DNA of 54,907 nt from Lachnospiraceae bacterium (GTDB lineage Bacteria > Bacillota > Clostridia > Lachnospirales > Lachnospiraceae), in NCBI GenBank assembly GCA_014804365.1, contig JAAUZX010000004.1:20926-75832 (forward strand). The letters run 5' to 3'. Under the pieces are notes generated by a model. That model searched no databases and had not been told where the DNA came from. It saw nothing but the letters and a program-made list of their open reading frames with translations. Positions 44,834-52,271 of the stretch are shown here, one piece after another (within the stretch, counting starts at the first letter, position 1; every line of letters starts with the position of its first letter). The position numbers and the translations under genes are program-made.

Positions 44834-45754
44834 ATGAGGTTAGTTACACGTTCGGATTTTGACGGGCTTGCATGTGGAGCGTTATTAAAGGAAGCGGGCA
44901 TTATTGATCATTGGAAGTTTGCACATCCTAAAGATTTGCAGGACGGACTGATTGAGATTACAGAGGATGACTGCCTTGCCAATGTCCCTTATGTGGAGGG
45001 CTGCGGGTTATGGTTTGATCATCACTCCAGTGAGCATGAGAGATTGCAGTTACAGGGTAAATATAAGGGAGAGAGCCGTATTACGCCTTCCTGCGCCAGA
45101 ATTATCTATGAGTATTATGGCGGCAGAGAGAGATTCCCGCAGTTTGACGATATGATGGAGGCGGTTGATAAGGTTGATTCCGGCAATCTTACCATCGATG
45201 AGATTCAGAATCCCACAGGCTGGATTCTTGTCGGTTATCTGATGGACCCCAGAACCGGGCTTGGACGTTTCCGCAATTTTACGATTTCCAATTATCAGCT
45301 TATGGAGAAACTGATCGATGCGTGCCGTACGATGACCACAGAAGAGATTTTAAATCTGCCGGATGTCAAGGAACGTATTGAGGTTTATAATGAGCAGACT
45401 GAGAAATTCAAGGAAATGGTTACAGCCCATACCGAAGTGCGCGGCAATGTGATTATCACGGACTTAAGAGGGTTAGACATTATCTATACAGGTAATCGGT
45501 TTATGATCTACAGCATGTATCCGGAACAGAATATTTCCGCGTGGATCGTTAACGGTAAAGGCGGTCTCGGTTGTTCGGCGGCAGTCGGCTATAGTATTAT
45601 CAACAAGACCAGCGACGTAAATGTAGGAAGCCTCATGCTGAAATACGGCGGCGGCGGTCACAAGAAAGTCGGCACCTGTCAGTTCAGCGATGAGAATATG
45701 GCGGAGGATCTCCCGAAGATGCTGGATGAACTTTGCGAGATGGCGAATAAATAG
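44834..45754 (+). CDS. DHH family phosphoesterase
   Basis: A 306-residue phosphoesterase with the metal-binding motifs of the family: TRSDFDGLACGALL, FDHHSSEHE, and the C-terminal DHHA1 motif KYGGGGHKKVGTCQF. Members degrade short oligonucleotides, pAp, cyclic dinucleotides or polyphosphate; the exact substrate is not visible. GGAGG lies 6 bp before ATG 44834; an ORF start at 44816 is not used. Confidence 0.9.
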   Translation: MRLVTRSDFDGLACGALLKEAGIIDHWKFAHPKDLQDGLIEITEDDCLANVPYVEGCGLWFDHHSSEHERLQLQGKYKGESRITPSCARIIYEYYGGRERFPQFDDMMEAVDKVDSGNLTIDEIQNPTGWILVGYLMDPRTGLGRFRNFTISNYQLMEKLIDACRTMTTEEILNLPDVKERIEVYNEQTEKFKEMVTAHTEVRGNVIITDLRGLDIIYTGNRFMIYSMYPEQNISAWIVNGKGGLGCSAAVGYSIINKTSDVNVGSLMLKYGGGGHKKVGTCQFSDENMAEDLPKMLDELCEMANK

Positions 45755-45813
45755 ATTAATATACAAAGGTCAGCTTAAGAGATGTCAGGAGGAGTTTCTA
45801 TGCTGACAGCAAC

Positions 45814-45855
45814 AACGGCGGTATGCCCTCGTAGAAGGAGGGGCGTATCGCCGTT
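45814..45855 (+). promoter_or_regulatory. Strong hairpin in the yitT leader
   Basis: AACGGCGGTATGCCC (45814-45828) pairs with GGGCGTATCGCCGTT (45841-45855) over 15 positions, two of them G-T wobbles, around a 12-base loop that contains AGAAGGAG. It lies after a strong ribosome binding site with ATG 45800 and before ATG 45878. No T-tract follows, so it is not a terminator. Confidence 0.6.
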
Positions 45856-45877
45856 AGTGGATTGGGGGACACACATT

Positions 45878-46738
45878 ATGACATTTGATATAAAGAAGGA
45901 CAGCAAAAGAATTATTATTATATGTCTGGCATCGGCAATCATGGCGATCAATATTAAGACGTTTGTCAGTACAGGCGGGTTATATCCGGGCGGTGCTACG
46001 GGTCTGACAATATTGATCCAGAGTATCTGCAAGATGTTTTTGCATATTACGATTCCGTATACGCCCGTCAATCTTCTGTTGAATGCGGTGCCGATCTATA
46101 TCGGATGGCGCTTTATCGGCAAGAAGTTTACGTTGTATTCCTGTATCTCTATCCTGGTGACAAGTATCATGACTGATATGATACCGGAGGTCGCTGTCAC
46201 ATACGATATTCTTCTGATCAGCATATTCGGCGGTATCATCAGCGGGTTCGCAATCAGCCTGTGCCTGTCCATGAATGCGACGACAGGAGGATCGGACTTT
46301 ATTTCCATCTATCTGTCAGAGAAAAAAGGTGTTGATGCATGGAATTTTATTCTGGCATTTAACGTGGTTATCATTATGATTGCCGGAGTACTGTTCGGTT
46401 TCGACAAGGCATTGTATTCCATCATATATCAGTACGCTTCCACACAGATGCTGCATATGCTCTATAAGAGATATCAAAAACAGACGCTGTTTATCGTGAC
46501 AAATAAAGCCAACGATGTCTGCAAGGCGATCAATACGGTCAGCATGCATGGAGCGACGATCATGAGCGGCGAGGGCTCCTATGAACACGAGAAGAGGAAA
46601 GTGGTGTACTCCGTCGTGTCCAAGGAGGAGAGTAAAGAAGTGATAGCAGCCGTGAAGAAAGCGGATGATAGTGCTTTCGTCAATGCAATCAGGACGGAAG
46701 AGCTTTCGGGAAGATTCTATTATAGGCCAAATGAATAA
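45878..46738 (+). CDS. YitT family membrane protein with DUF2179 domain
   Basis: A 286-residue protein with five membrane segments (RIIIICLASAIMAINIKTFV; TGGLYPGGATGLTIL; LLISIFGGIISGFAISL; MNATTGGSDFISIYL) and a C-terminal DUF2179 domain (TLFIVTNKANDVCKAI; HGATIMSGEGSYEHEKRKVVYSVVSKEE). Function is unknown, perhaps transport. ATG 45878 follows GGGGGA at 8 bp and fits family N-termini. ATG 45800 has a stronger binding site and is in frame, but would add 26 residues encoded across the hairpin; it may be a leader start. Confidence 0.88.
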   Translation: MTFDIKKDSKRIIIICLASAIMAINIKTFVSTGGLYPGGATGLTILIQSICKMFLHITIPYTPVNLLLNAVPIYIGWRFIGKKFTLYSCISILVTSIMTDMIPEVAVTYDILLISIFGGIISGFAISLCLSMNATTGGSDFISIYLSEKKGVDAWNFILAFNVVIIMIAGVLFGFDKALYSIIYQYASTQMLHMLYKRYQKQTLFIVTNKANDVCKAINTVSMHGATIMSGEGSYEHEKRKVVYSVVSKEESKEVIAAVKKADDSAFVNAIRTEELSGRFYYRPNE

Positions 46739-46771
46739 CCGTTTGTGCCATTTCGCTTTCTGAAGTTCTTC

Positions 46772-47443
46772 CTAACTCATATAGTCGCCGTTATAGCTGA
46801 CGAGTACCGCATTAGTGACGCCATCCATATCTGCCAACGTATTGATAAAATCCGTGTTGTCGCTTTTCAGACGGATCTCGGCATTCAGTTCAATGGCGCC
46901 TTTTTGTACTGTTTTGCTTTTTACGACGAAGCGGGTGACCTGTGTTTCCAAGTATTCTTTCGCCCGGCGTTCGCTGTCCTGATCCGTGCAGTTTAAGACA
47001 ACGATGTAAGGATTGAAGTGGGATTTCCTGTTGACGAAAATCAGTAGGAAAACGCCGATCAGCACGCTGCCGATAACCGCCAAGGGGATCAGACCTGCGG
47101 CGAGGACGATTCCTACCGCGATCGACCAGAATAGGAAAGCAATGTCCAGAGGTTCCTTGATGGCAGCACGGAAACGGACGATGGATAAAGCGCCGACCAT
47201 ACCGAGGGAAAGAACGACATTGGAGGTTACCGCGAGAATTACCAGTGTTGTGATCATAGTGAGGGCCACCAGCGTGACGCCGAATCCCGAGGAGTACATG
47301 ACGCCTGAGAAAGTCTTTTTATAGACAAAAAAGATAAACATGCCCAGTCCAAAAGCAAGAATCAAAGCGAGAGTCATGTCAAAAAGGCTTATGCTGGTTA
47401 CATTTTCTAAAAAGCTTGATTTAAAAATATCATTAAAAGTCAT
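46772..47443 (-). CDS. DUF4956 membrane protein
   Basis: A 223-residue protein with about four membrane segments and a C-terminal soluble ferredoxin-like part. The core SLGMVGALSIVRFRAAIKEPLDIAFLFWSIAVGI is diagnostic. It is encoded 42 bp after the VTC polymerase, its usual partner in Firmicutes, and may form the membrane channel or tether for polyphosphate. ATG 47443 follows GGAG at 9 bp; ATG 47458 has no binding site. Confidence 0.88.
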   Translation of the reverse strand: MTFNDIFKSSFLENVTSISLFDMTLALILAFGLGMFIFFVYKKTFSGVMYSSGFGVTLVALTMITTLVILAVTSNVVLSLGMVGALSIVRFRAAIKEPLDIAFLFWSIAVGIVLAAGLIPLAVIGSVLIGVFLLIFVNRKSHFNPYIVVLNCTDQDSERRAKEYLETQVTRFVVKSKTVQKGAIELNAEIRLKSDNTDFINTLADMDGVTNAVLVSYNGDYMS

Positions 47444-47485
47444 AGTGTTATTCTCCATTACAATGAAATAGTCTGTTATGTCAGG

Positions 47486-48157
47486 TCAACCGTAAATGCG
47501 GCATGCCGCATATTTTGAAAAGGCCTGTGTGCGACATCCATCCAGTTGTACAATATCCCGAATCAGACCCGGCAGAAAATCATCCCATTTTACTTCCAGA
47601 ATAATAGGGGCATTGCCTGCGGGGATCGTGATACAGTCAGGGTTCAGAAAATCCGTACACCGCAGTCCGGTCCGAATATCGTAATCGATCGTGACGCGGA
47701 CATTGCCTGCGGGAAAAATAAACGGTTCTCTGATGTAATCCACGATTGTCTTAGGGCGAAGCTGCTGGAAATACATTTTGTCATGCAGCTCTTTCACAAG
47801 GGGCTCTCTGCTCTCGGACATCCACTCACAGTTACCGTCTACGATTGCCTGTGCTTCCTCTGCTGTTAAGACGGCGGACTCTTTGGTGCCCAGCCCGCTA
47901 AGTTTACTCTTTTTTTCCAGATGAATCAAGGAAGGGTCGCGGTTGTAGTAGCGGATGCGGAATTTCTCGCGTCGGCTTATGCCGTCCAGCTTCTCCCGCA
48001 GAGACTTGTCCGACAGATTGTCGAAGTACAGGCTTCGGATCATATAGCGTCCGTCGATGGCGTGTACGTCCGGCCGTGTTACTGCCCGCAGCCGCTGCCG
48101 CAGTGTGATCACATCGGAAAGTGTGATTTCGTGTTTCCATTCATGGCGGTAAGTCAA
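47486..48157 (-). CDS. VTC-domain polyphosphate polymerase
   Basis: A 223-residue cytosolic protein with the VTC tunnel fold that makes polyphosphate from ATP in yeast. Basic and acidic motifs are present: YRHEWKHEI, IRSLYFDN, EKFRIRYYNRD, LEKKSKLSGLGTKESA, and ILEVKWDDFLP. The start is TTG at 48157, with AAAGGAG 7 bp upstream on the minus strand. An ATG at 48232 would add 25 residues encoded by the repeat and is rejected. It is first in the operon with DUF4956. Confidence 0.88.
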   Translation of the reverse strand: MTYRHEWKHEITLSDVITLRQRLRAVTRPDVHAIDGRYMIRSLYFDNLSDKSLREKLDGISRREKFRIRYYNRDPSLIHLEKKSKLSGLGTKESAVLTAEEAQAIVDGNCEWMSESREPLVKELHDKMYFQQLRPKTIVDYIREPFIFPAGNVRVTIDYDIRTGLRCTDFLNPDCITIPAGNAPIILEVKWDDFLPGLIRDIVQLDGCRTQAFSKYAACRIYG

Positions 48158-48187
48158 GGGGTGTCTCCTTTCTTCTCTGTTTATGCA

Positions 48188-48280
48188 CGAGTTTGCGGAG
48201 ATGCGCAGCATCTCGTAAGCAATATCTCGCAAACGAGCTTGCTCGTTTTGTTAATTCGCGAAGCGATTTACTTTTTTTAA
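48188..48280 (+). repeat. Dispersed structured repeat, copy 4
   Basis: Closest to copy 1. Hairpin 1 (CGAGTTTGC ... GCAATATCTCG) carries an extra internal hairpin GAGATGC-GCA-GCATCTC absent from the other copies. Hairpin 2 is AAACGAG-cttg-CTCGTTT. Hairpin 3 is TCGC-GAA-GCGA, then TTTACTTTTTTTAAG. It lies in the predicted 5' leader of the minus-strand VTC operon. Confidence 0.78.
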
Positions 48281-48309
48281 GATTGTACAGGCAATTTAAG
48301 GAAAAAATA

Positions 48310-48338
48310 TGTATAAATTGAGAAAATTCTGTGTCCAA
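48310..48338 (-). promoter_or_regulatory. Putative promoter of the VTC/DUF4956 operon
   Basis: On the minus strand TTGGAC (plus 48333-48338), 17 bp, TATACA (plus 48310-48315). The transcript would start near 48303 and include repeat copy 4 before the TTG start at 48157. Confidence 0.5.
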
Positions 48339-48365
48339 GCTGTATTATATATTTAATAAAAGCAG

Positions 48366-48395
48366 TTGACAAATCCCGAATCAGGAACCTATAAT
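48366..48395 (+). promoter_or_regulatory. Consensus promoter of the ABC-F leader
   Basis: TTGACA at 48366-48371 and TATAAT at 48390-48395 with an 18-bp spacer. Transcription should start near 48402, about 414 bases before the ABC-F start codon. It is divergent from the VTC promoter, with 27 bp between them. Confidence 0.82.
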
Positions 48396-48424
48396 GAATT
48401 ATCACGAGCGGAAGGGGTGGAAAG

Positions 48425-48436
48425 ATGAGGCAGTAA
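48425..48436 (+). CDS. Possible three-codon leader ORF (Met-Arg-Gln)
   Basis: ATG-AGG-CAG-TAA begins 23 bases after the predicted transcript start, with AAGGGG 7 bases ahead. Its ATG lies inside the 5' fold. It is the only leader ORF with a good ribosome binding site. Short leader ORFs upstream of antibiotic resistance genes act as drug sensors; this one would sense drugs that stall early elongation. No coding statistics are possible for so short an ORF. Confidence 0.3.
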   Translation: MRQ

Positions 48437-48617
48437 TCGACTTTTGAAACATGAAATATTGTTGCCAAAAGTGGATTATGTTTCTCATTTTCATAACCGC
48501 TCTTTATTTGTGTCTTTTATTAATAGATAAAAATTGATTAAGCCGACAAGACTTCAAAGATGTTTTGTGATGCGCTTAATCATACAATAGACAGTGTTTA
48601 TGAAACAGAAACCATCC

Positions 48618-48649
48618 GGAATCATTTGGCAACAGATGATTCCTTTTTT
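48618..48649 (+). terminator. Intrinsic terminator inside the ABC-F leader
   Basis: GGAATCATTTG (48618-48628) pairs with CAGATGATTCC (48633-48643) over 11 bp, one G-T wobble, with a GCAA tetraloop and then six T. It lies between the only evident promoter and the gene, 166 bp before the start codon. A complete transcript must therefore pass it. Confidence 0.88.
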
Positions 48650-48652
48650 GCG

Positions 48653-48774
48653 CGCATAAGCAGAGTCGGAAGATATATCAGACGGAAGCCGTGCTTGCAC
48701 GAGCAGCCGACTGATATGTCTTACGACGAGCAACGCGAACTCGGAAGACGCAGTCTTCTGAGTCTGCTTATGCG
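48653..48774 (+). promoter_or_regulatory. Three-way junction RNA fold upstream of ABC-F
   Basis: Closing stem: 48653-48673 with 48754-48774, 21 positions with one mismatch and one wobble. Arm 2: ATATCAGACGG (48675-48685) with CCGACTGATAT (48707-48717), one A-A mismatch, capped by CGTG-CTTG-CACG. Arm 3: GTCTT and CGAG (48718-48730) with CTCG and AAGAC (48740-48749). The arms abut with almost no unpaired bases. Arms 2 and 3 cannot coexist with the 12-bp pairing 48714-48725 / 48784-48795. Confidence 0.7.
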
Positions 48775-48815
48775 AGAAGGAGCCGTAAGACATATAGGAT
48801 GGAGGTTAAAACATC

Positions 48816-50435
48816 ATGGCACAAATCAGCGTATCAAATCTCACCTTCTGTTACGAAGGCAGCTTTGACAATATATTTGAAAATGTATCTTTTTTGATCG
48901 ACACGGACTGGAAGTTAGGTTTTATCGGGAGAAACGGCAAAGGTAAGACCACGTTTTTAAACCTTTTGATGGGAAACCCAAAGGAGTATCAGGGGCATAT
49001 CAGCACATCGACGGTGTTTGACTATTTTCCCTATCAGGTCACGGAGCAGCAGAAAGAACAATGCTGTGCGGATTTTATGGAAGAGTGGAAGACGGACTGT
49101 GAACTCTGGCGGATCATCTGTGAGTTGGAGAAGCTTCATCTCGAGGCGGATGTGCTCTACAGACCGTTCCGGACACTCAGCCACGGGGAACGCACGAAGG
49201 TAATGCTGGCAGTTTTGTTTTCGGGAGAAAATGATTTCCTTCTTATCGATGAGCCGACGAATCATTTGGATCAGGAGTCGCGGGAGGTAGTGAAGGCGTA
49301 CCTGCAGCAGAAGAAGGGATTTATTCTTGTTTCTCATGATCGCGATCTGTTGGACGCATGTATTGATCACGTGCTGGTTTTAAACCGCTGTACCATAGAG
49401 GTGCAGAGCGGAAATTTCTCATCATGGTGGGAGAACAAGAACCGTATGGATGCGTTCCATGAAGCGGAGAATGAGAAGCACAAGAAAGAAATCAGAAGAC
49501 TGAATAAAGCGGCGGAGAGAACCCATGAGTGGGCGGATAAAAGTGAGAGAACAAAAATCGGCTTTGACCCGGTGAAAGAGAACGACAGAAGCATAAGCTC
49601 GCGTTCCTATATCGGCGCGAAGACGAAGAAAATGCAGAGCAGAAGAATGCAGATGGAGAAGCGCATCGCGGACGAAATCGAGCAGAAGGAAGGACTTCTG
49701 CAGGACATCGAGCGTCCTGTGGACCTGAAGCTTATGCCGATGCGACACCATAAAGAAGTGCTGATTGCCGCGAGAGACTACGGGATTGCGTATTGTACGT
49801 CGGAAAATGAATTCGCGGAGATGAAATTACAGCCGGATTCATCGGAGATAAGTGTAGAGAAGGAAAGCACCGGCAACGAGAACTGTACTGAGATTTTTCA
49901 GAACTTTAATTTTGAGCTAAGGCGCGGAGAGCGGGTCTTCCTCCACGGAGAGAACGGCTGTGGAAAGTCCAGTCTGATTAAGGCGATTCTTGCACGCTGT
50001 GCGGATGACCGGCGCGCTGACAAAGTGAGTGTAATGCGGGAATCCGGCACACTGACTACAGCTTCGGGACTTATCGTTTCCTATATTAATCAGGACACTT
50101 CGTATCTGCACGGGAGTCTGAAGGAGTACAGCAGACAGAATAATCTGGATGAGAGCCTTTTCCTGGCGATCTTAAGGCAGCTTGACTTGGAGCGGGTGCA
50201 GTTTGCCAAGAATATGGAAGACTATTCCGAAGGGCAGAAGAAAAAAGTGCTGATCGCGGCGAGTCTTCTGAAACAGGCACATCTGTATATTTGGGATGAA
50301 CCGCTTAATTATATTGATATTTTCTCCAGAATGCAGATCGAAGATTTAATACTTACGTATCAGCCTACCATGCTCATCGTGGAGCATGATGTGAGATTCC
50401 GAGAGAAGATCGCTACGCGGGTGGTGGAGATGTGA
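48816..50435 (+). CDS. Lsa-like ABC-F ribosome protection protein
   Basis: A 539-residue cytoplasmic protein with two ATPase domains and no membrane segment. Domain 1: GRNGKGKTTFL, LSHGERTK, FLLIDEPTNHLD, SHDRDLLD. Linker of ~75 residues (WENKNRMDAFHEAENEKHKK onward) matches the P-site tRNA-interacting region. Domain 2: GENGCGKSSLI, YSEGQKKKVLIAASL, LYIWDEPLNYID, VEHD. Motif details (WKLGFIGRNG, YRPFRTLS, IWDEPLNY) are closest to the Lsa group, which protects ribosomes from lincosamides, streptogramin A and pleuromutilins. A ~25-residue polar insertion (ENEFAEMKLQPDSS onward) precedes domain 2. GGAGG lies 10 bp before the ATG. Confidence 0.9.
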   Translation: MAQISVSNLTFCYEGSFDNIFENVSFLIDTDWKLGFIGRNGKGKTTFLNLLMGNPKEYQGHISTSTVFDYFPYQVTEQQKEQCCADFMEEWKTDCELWRIICELEKLHLEADVLYRPFRTLSHGERTKVMLAVLFSGENDFLLIDEPTNHLDQESREVVKAYLQQKKGFILVSHDRDLLDACIDHVLVLNRCTIEVQSGNFSSWWENKNRMDAFHEAENEKHKKEIRRLNKAAERTHEWADKSERTKIGFDPVKENDRSISSRSYIGAKTKKMQSRRMQMEKRIADEIEQKEGLLQDIERPVDLKLMPMRHHKEVLIAARDYGIAYCTSENEFAEMKLQPDSSEISVEKESTGNENCTEIFQNFNFELRRGERVFLHGENGCGKSSLIKAILARCADDRRADKVSVMRESGTLTTASGLIVSYINQDTSYLHGSLKEYSRQNNLDESLFLAILRQLDLERVQFAKNMEDYSEGQKKKVLIAASLLKQAHLYIWDEPLNYIDIFSRMQIEDLILTYQPTMLIVEHDVRFREKIATRVVEM

Positions 50436-50636
50436 TGTAAGGTTCAGAGTATAGATTTAACTTTGAACGTATTTGTTAGACGAATATTGTTGCTTTTTTG
50501 TCCTTTTTTTGGCAGAATATAAGAGGACGTGTTTTAAGAGTGAAGTTATGGCGGGGAAATAGGCAGAGGCGTTATGATTTCCGCGGTAAGGAAGCTTCAT
50601 TGATGGCTAATTATAGAAAGAGAGAAGGGATAATAC

Positions 50637-51827
50637 ATGGAAAGAAAAGTAGGAACTGTATCAAGGGGTATACGCTGCCCGATTATCAGAGAGGGTGATA
50701 ACCTGTCGAAAATTGTTGTGGACAGTGTGTTAGAGGCGGCTGAGTCGGAAGGATTTGCTATCCGCGACAGAGACGTGATTGCGGTGACAGAATCTGTCGT
50801 GGCGAGATCTCAGGGCAACTATGCATCGGTGGAAGCGATCGCGCAGGATGTGAGAGAGAAACTCGGCGGGGAGACGATCGGCGTTATTTTCCCGATTCTG
50901 TCCAGAAACCGTTTTGCCATCTGCTTAAGAGGAATCGCGAAGGGCGCGAAGAAAGTTGTGTTGATGCTCAGCTATCCCAGCGATGAGGTGGGAAATGAGC
51001 TTGTCTCTTTAGATCAGCTTGATGAGGCGGGGATCAATCCTTACAGCGATGTGCTGACATTAGAGAAATACCGTGAACTTTTCGGAGAGAATAAACATCC
51101 TTTTACGGGAGTGGACTATGTAGCTTATTACGGAGATCTGATTCGGGAAGCGGGAGCTGACGTGGAGATTATCTTCGCCAACGACTGCCGCAGCATTCTT
51201 CCTTATACGAAGAAAGTATTAAACTGCGACATTCACACGAGAGCCCGCACGAAGAGACTGCTGAAAGCGGCAGGCGCAGAGGTGGTAATGGGAATGGATG
51301 ATATCCTTACATCGTCCGTAAACGGCAGCGGCTGCAATGAGAAATACGGACTGCTTGGTTCCAATAAGTCTACGGAAGATACCATCAAGCTGTTCCCGAG
51401 AGAGTGTACTGATCTGGTGCTGGATATTCAGAAAGAGATTCTGAACAGAACCGGCAAGCACGTAGAAGTCATGGTATACGGCGATGGCGCCTTCAAAGAT
51501 CCGGTTGGGAAAATCTGGGAGCTTGCTGACCCCTGTGTATCTCCTGCCAGTACGCCCGGCTTAGAGGGTACACCCAACGAAGTGAAGTTAAAATATCTGG
51601 CGGATAATGATTTCAAAGACTTGTCCGGTGACGCGCTGAAAGAGGCGATCTCCAACCGTATCAGAGAAAAGAAAGACAATCTGGTCGGCGATATGGCATC
51701 TCAGGGCACGACGCCCAGAAGACTGACGGATCTGATCGGTTCCCTGTGCGATCTGACAAGCGGTTCGGGAGACAAGGGTACTCCGGTAATTTTGATTCAG
51801 GGATATTTTGATAATTATGTGAGTTAG
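50637..51827 (+). CDS. Coenzyme F420-0:L-glutamate ligase-like protein
   Basis: A 396-residue protein of the CofE/FbiB-like family, which adds glutamate to F420-0 using GTP. It has GDNLSKIVVDSV, DVIAVTESVVARSQGNYAS, NRFAICLRGIAKGAKKV, and the later GDGAFKDPVGKIWELADP. F420 is not known from Lachnospiraceae, and the family is common there, so the true substrate may differ. AAGGG lies ahead of the ATG. The 201-bp gap from the ABC-F gene contains T-rich stretches and a weak stem GTTCAGAG/CTTTGAAC near 50444, but no clear promoter. Confidence 0.75.
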   Translation: MERKVGTVSRGIRCPIIREGDNLSKIVVDSVLEAAESEGFAIRDRDVIAVTESVVARSQGNYASVEAIAQDVREKLGGETIGVIFPILSRNRFAICLRGIAKGAKKVVLMLSYPSDEVGNELVSLDQLDEAGINPYSDVLTLEKYRELFGENKHPFTGVDYVAYYGDLIREAGADVEIIFANDCRSILPYTKKVLNCDIHTRARTKRLLKAAGAEVVMGMDDILTSSVNGSGCNEKYGLLGSNKSTEDTIKLFPRECTDLVLDIQKEILNRTGKHVEVMVYGDGAFKDPVGKIWELADPCVSPASTPGLEGTPNEVKLKYLADNDFKDLSGDALKEAISNRIREKKDNLVGDMASQGTTPRRLTDLIGSLCDLTSGSGDKGTPVILIQGYFDNYVS

Positions 51828-51877
51828 CTATATATCGGTGTAACGACATATTGATTCAGGACACATACATATGTATG

Positions 51878-51911
51878 AGCCCGCTGTGTTTCCTTTGCAT
51901 GGCGGGCTTTT
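51878..51911 (+). terminator. Terminator after the F420 ligase-like gene
   Basis: AGCCCGC (51878-51884) pairs with GCGGGCT (51902-51908), followed by TTTT. It lies 50 bp after the stop codon. Confidence 0.8.
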
Positions 51912-51934
51912 GCGTGAGGTAATAAGAGGATAAG

Positions 51935-52195
51935 ATGGCAGACAATACGCAAAACGATTTACTTGTTAATTTAGATCAATTACATACCACGGAAATGGGC
52001 ATTGAAAGAATTAAGCGCAACCTTTCCCTGAACACAGATGATGTCGTGGAGTGGTGCCGTGGCAGAATATCTGATCCTAATGCGTCTATCAGCCGGCGTG
52101 GGAAAAATTGGTATGTGATCATTGATAACTGCGAGATCACGGTAAATGCGCACAGCTACACGATCATTACGGCGCATAAGATAAAAAGAAATTGA
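51935..52195 (+). CDS. DUF3781 protein
   Basis: An 86-residue soluble protein matching DUF3781: LVNLDQLHTTEMGIERIKRNLSL, DDVVEWCRGRI, then ISRRGKNWYVIIDNCEITVNAHSYTIITAHK. Function is unknown. AGAGGA lies 5 bp before the ATG. It stands alone between a terminator and the aldo/keto reductase. Confidence 0.88.
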   Translation: MADNTQNDLLVNLDQLHTTEMGIERIKRNLSLNTDDVVEWCRGRISDPNASISRRGKNWYVIIDNCEITVNAHSYTIITAHKIKRN

Positions 52196-52271
52196 CAGCG
52201 GACAACTGAGAAGTGACCTGTGTAATAATCAAAGAGTACTTTCATACATACATTTTAGAAGGAGGCTGCAT

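Larger units (their letters stand above)
48402..48815 (+). promoter_or_regulatory. Long structured leader of the ABC-F gene (putative attenuator)
   Basis: A ~414-base untranslated leader. Part A: GAGCGG (48406-48411) pairs with CCGCTC (48497-48502); inside it, GAAA(g)ATGAG (48420-48429) pairs with CTCATTTTC (48484-48492), and AAACAT (48447-48452) with ATGTTT (48478-48483). CTTTTG (48441-48446) can also pair with CAAAAG (48466-48471), crossing that stem. Part B: a small hairpin at 48540-48578. Part C: an intrinsic terminator at 48618-48649. Part D: a three-way junction at 48653-48774. A 12-bp alternative pairing joins 48714-48725 to 48784-48795 beside the gene's ribosome binding site. ABC-F resistance genes are known to be controlled by ribosome-mediated attenuation; that this leader does so is inference. 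Confidence 0.7.

Noticed and set aside
48158..48232. N-terminal extension of the VTC protein
   Set aside because: These residues come from the repeat region; TTG 48157 has a well-placed AAAGGAG and fits the family start.
48451..48537. 28-codon hydrophobic ORF (MKYCCQKWIMF...) in the ABC-F leader
   Set aside because: No ribosome binding site and it overlaps paired regions of the 5' fold.
48560..48868. 102-codon frame across the ABC-F leader
   Set aside because: It runs through the terminator and the three-way junction into the ABC-F gene and has no good ribosome binding site. The RNA pairings explain the sequence better, though translation through it cannot be excluded.
50498..50698. 66-codon ORF before the F420 ligase-like gene
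   Set aside because: Low-quality composition, no binding site, and overlap with the start of the real gene in another frame.
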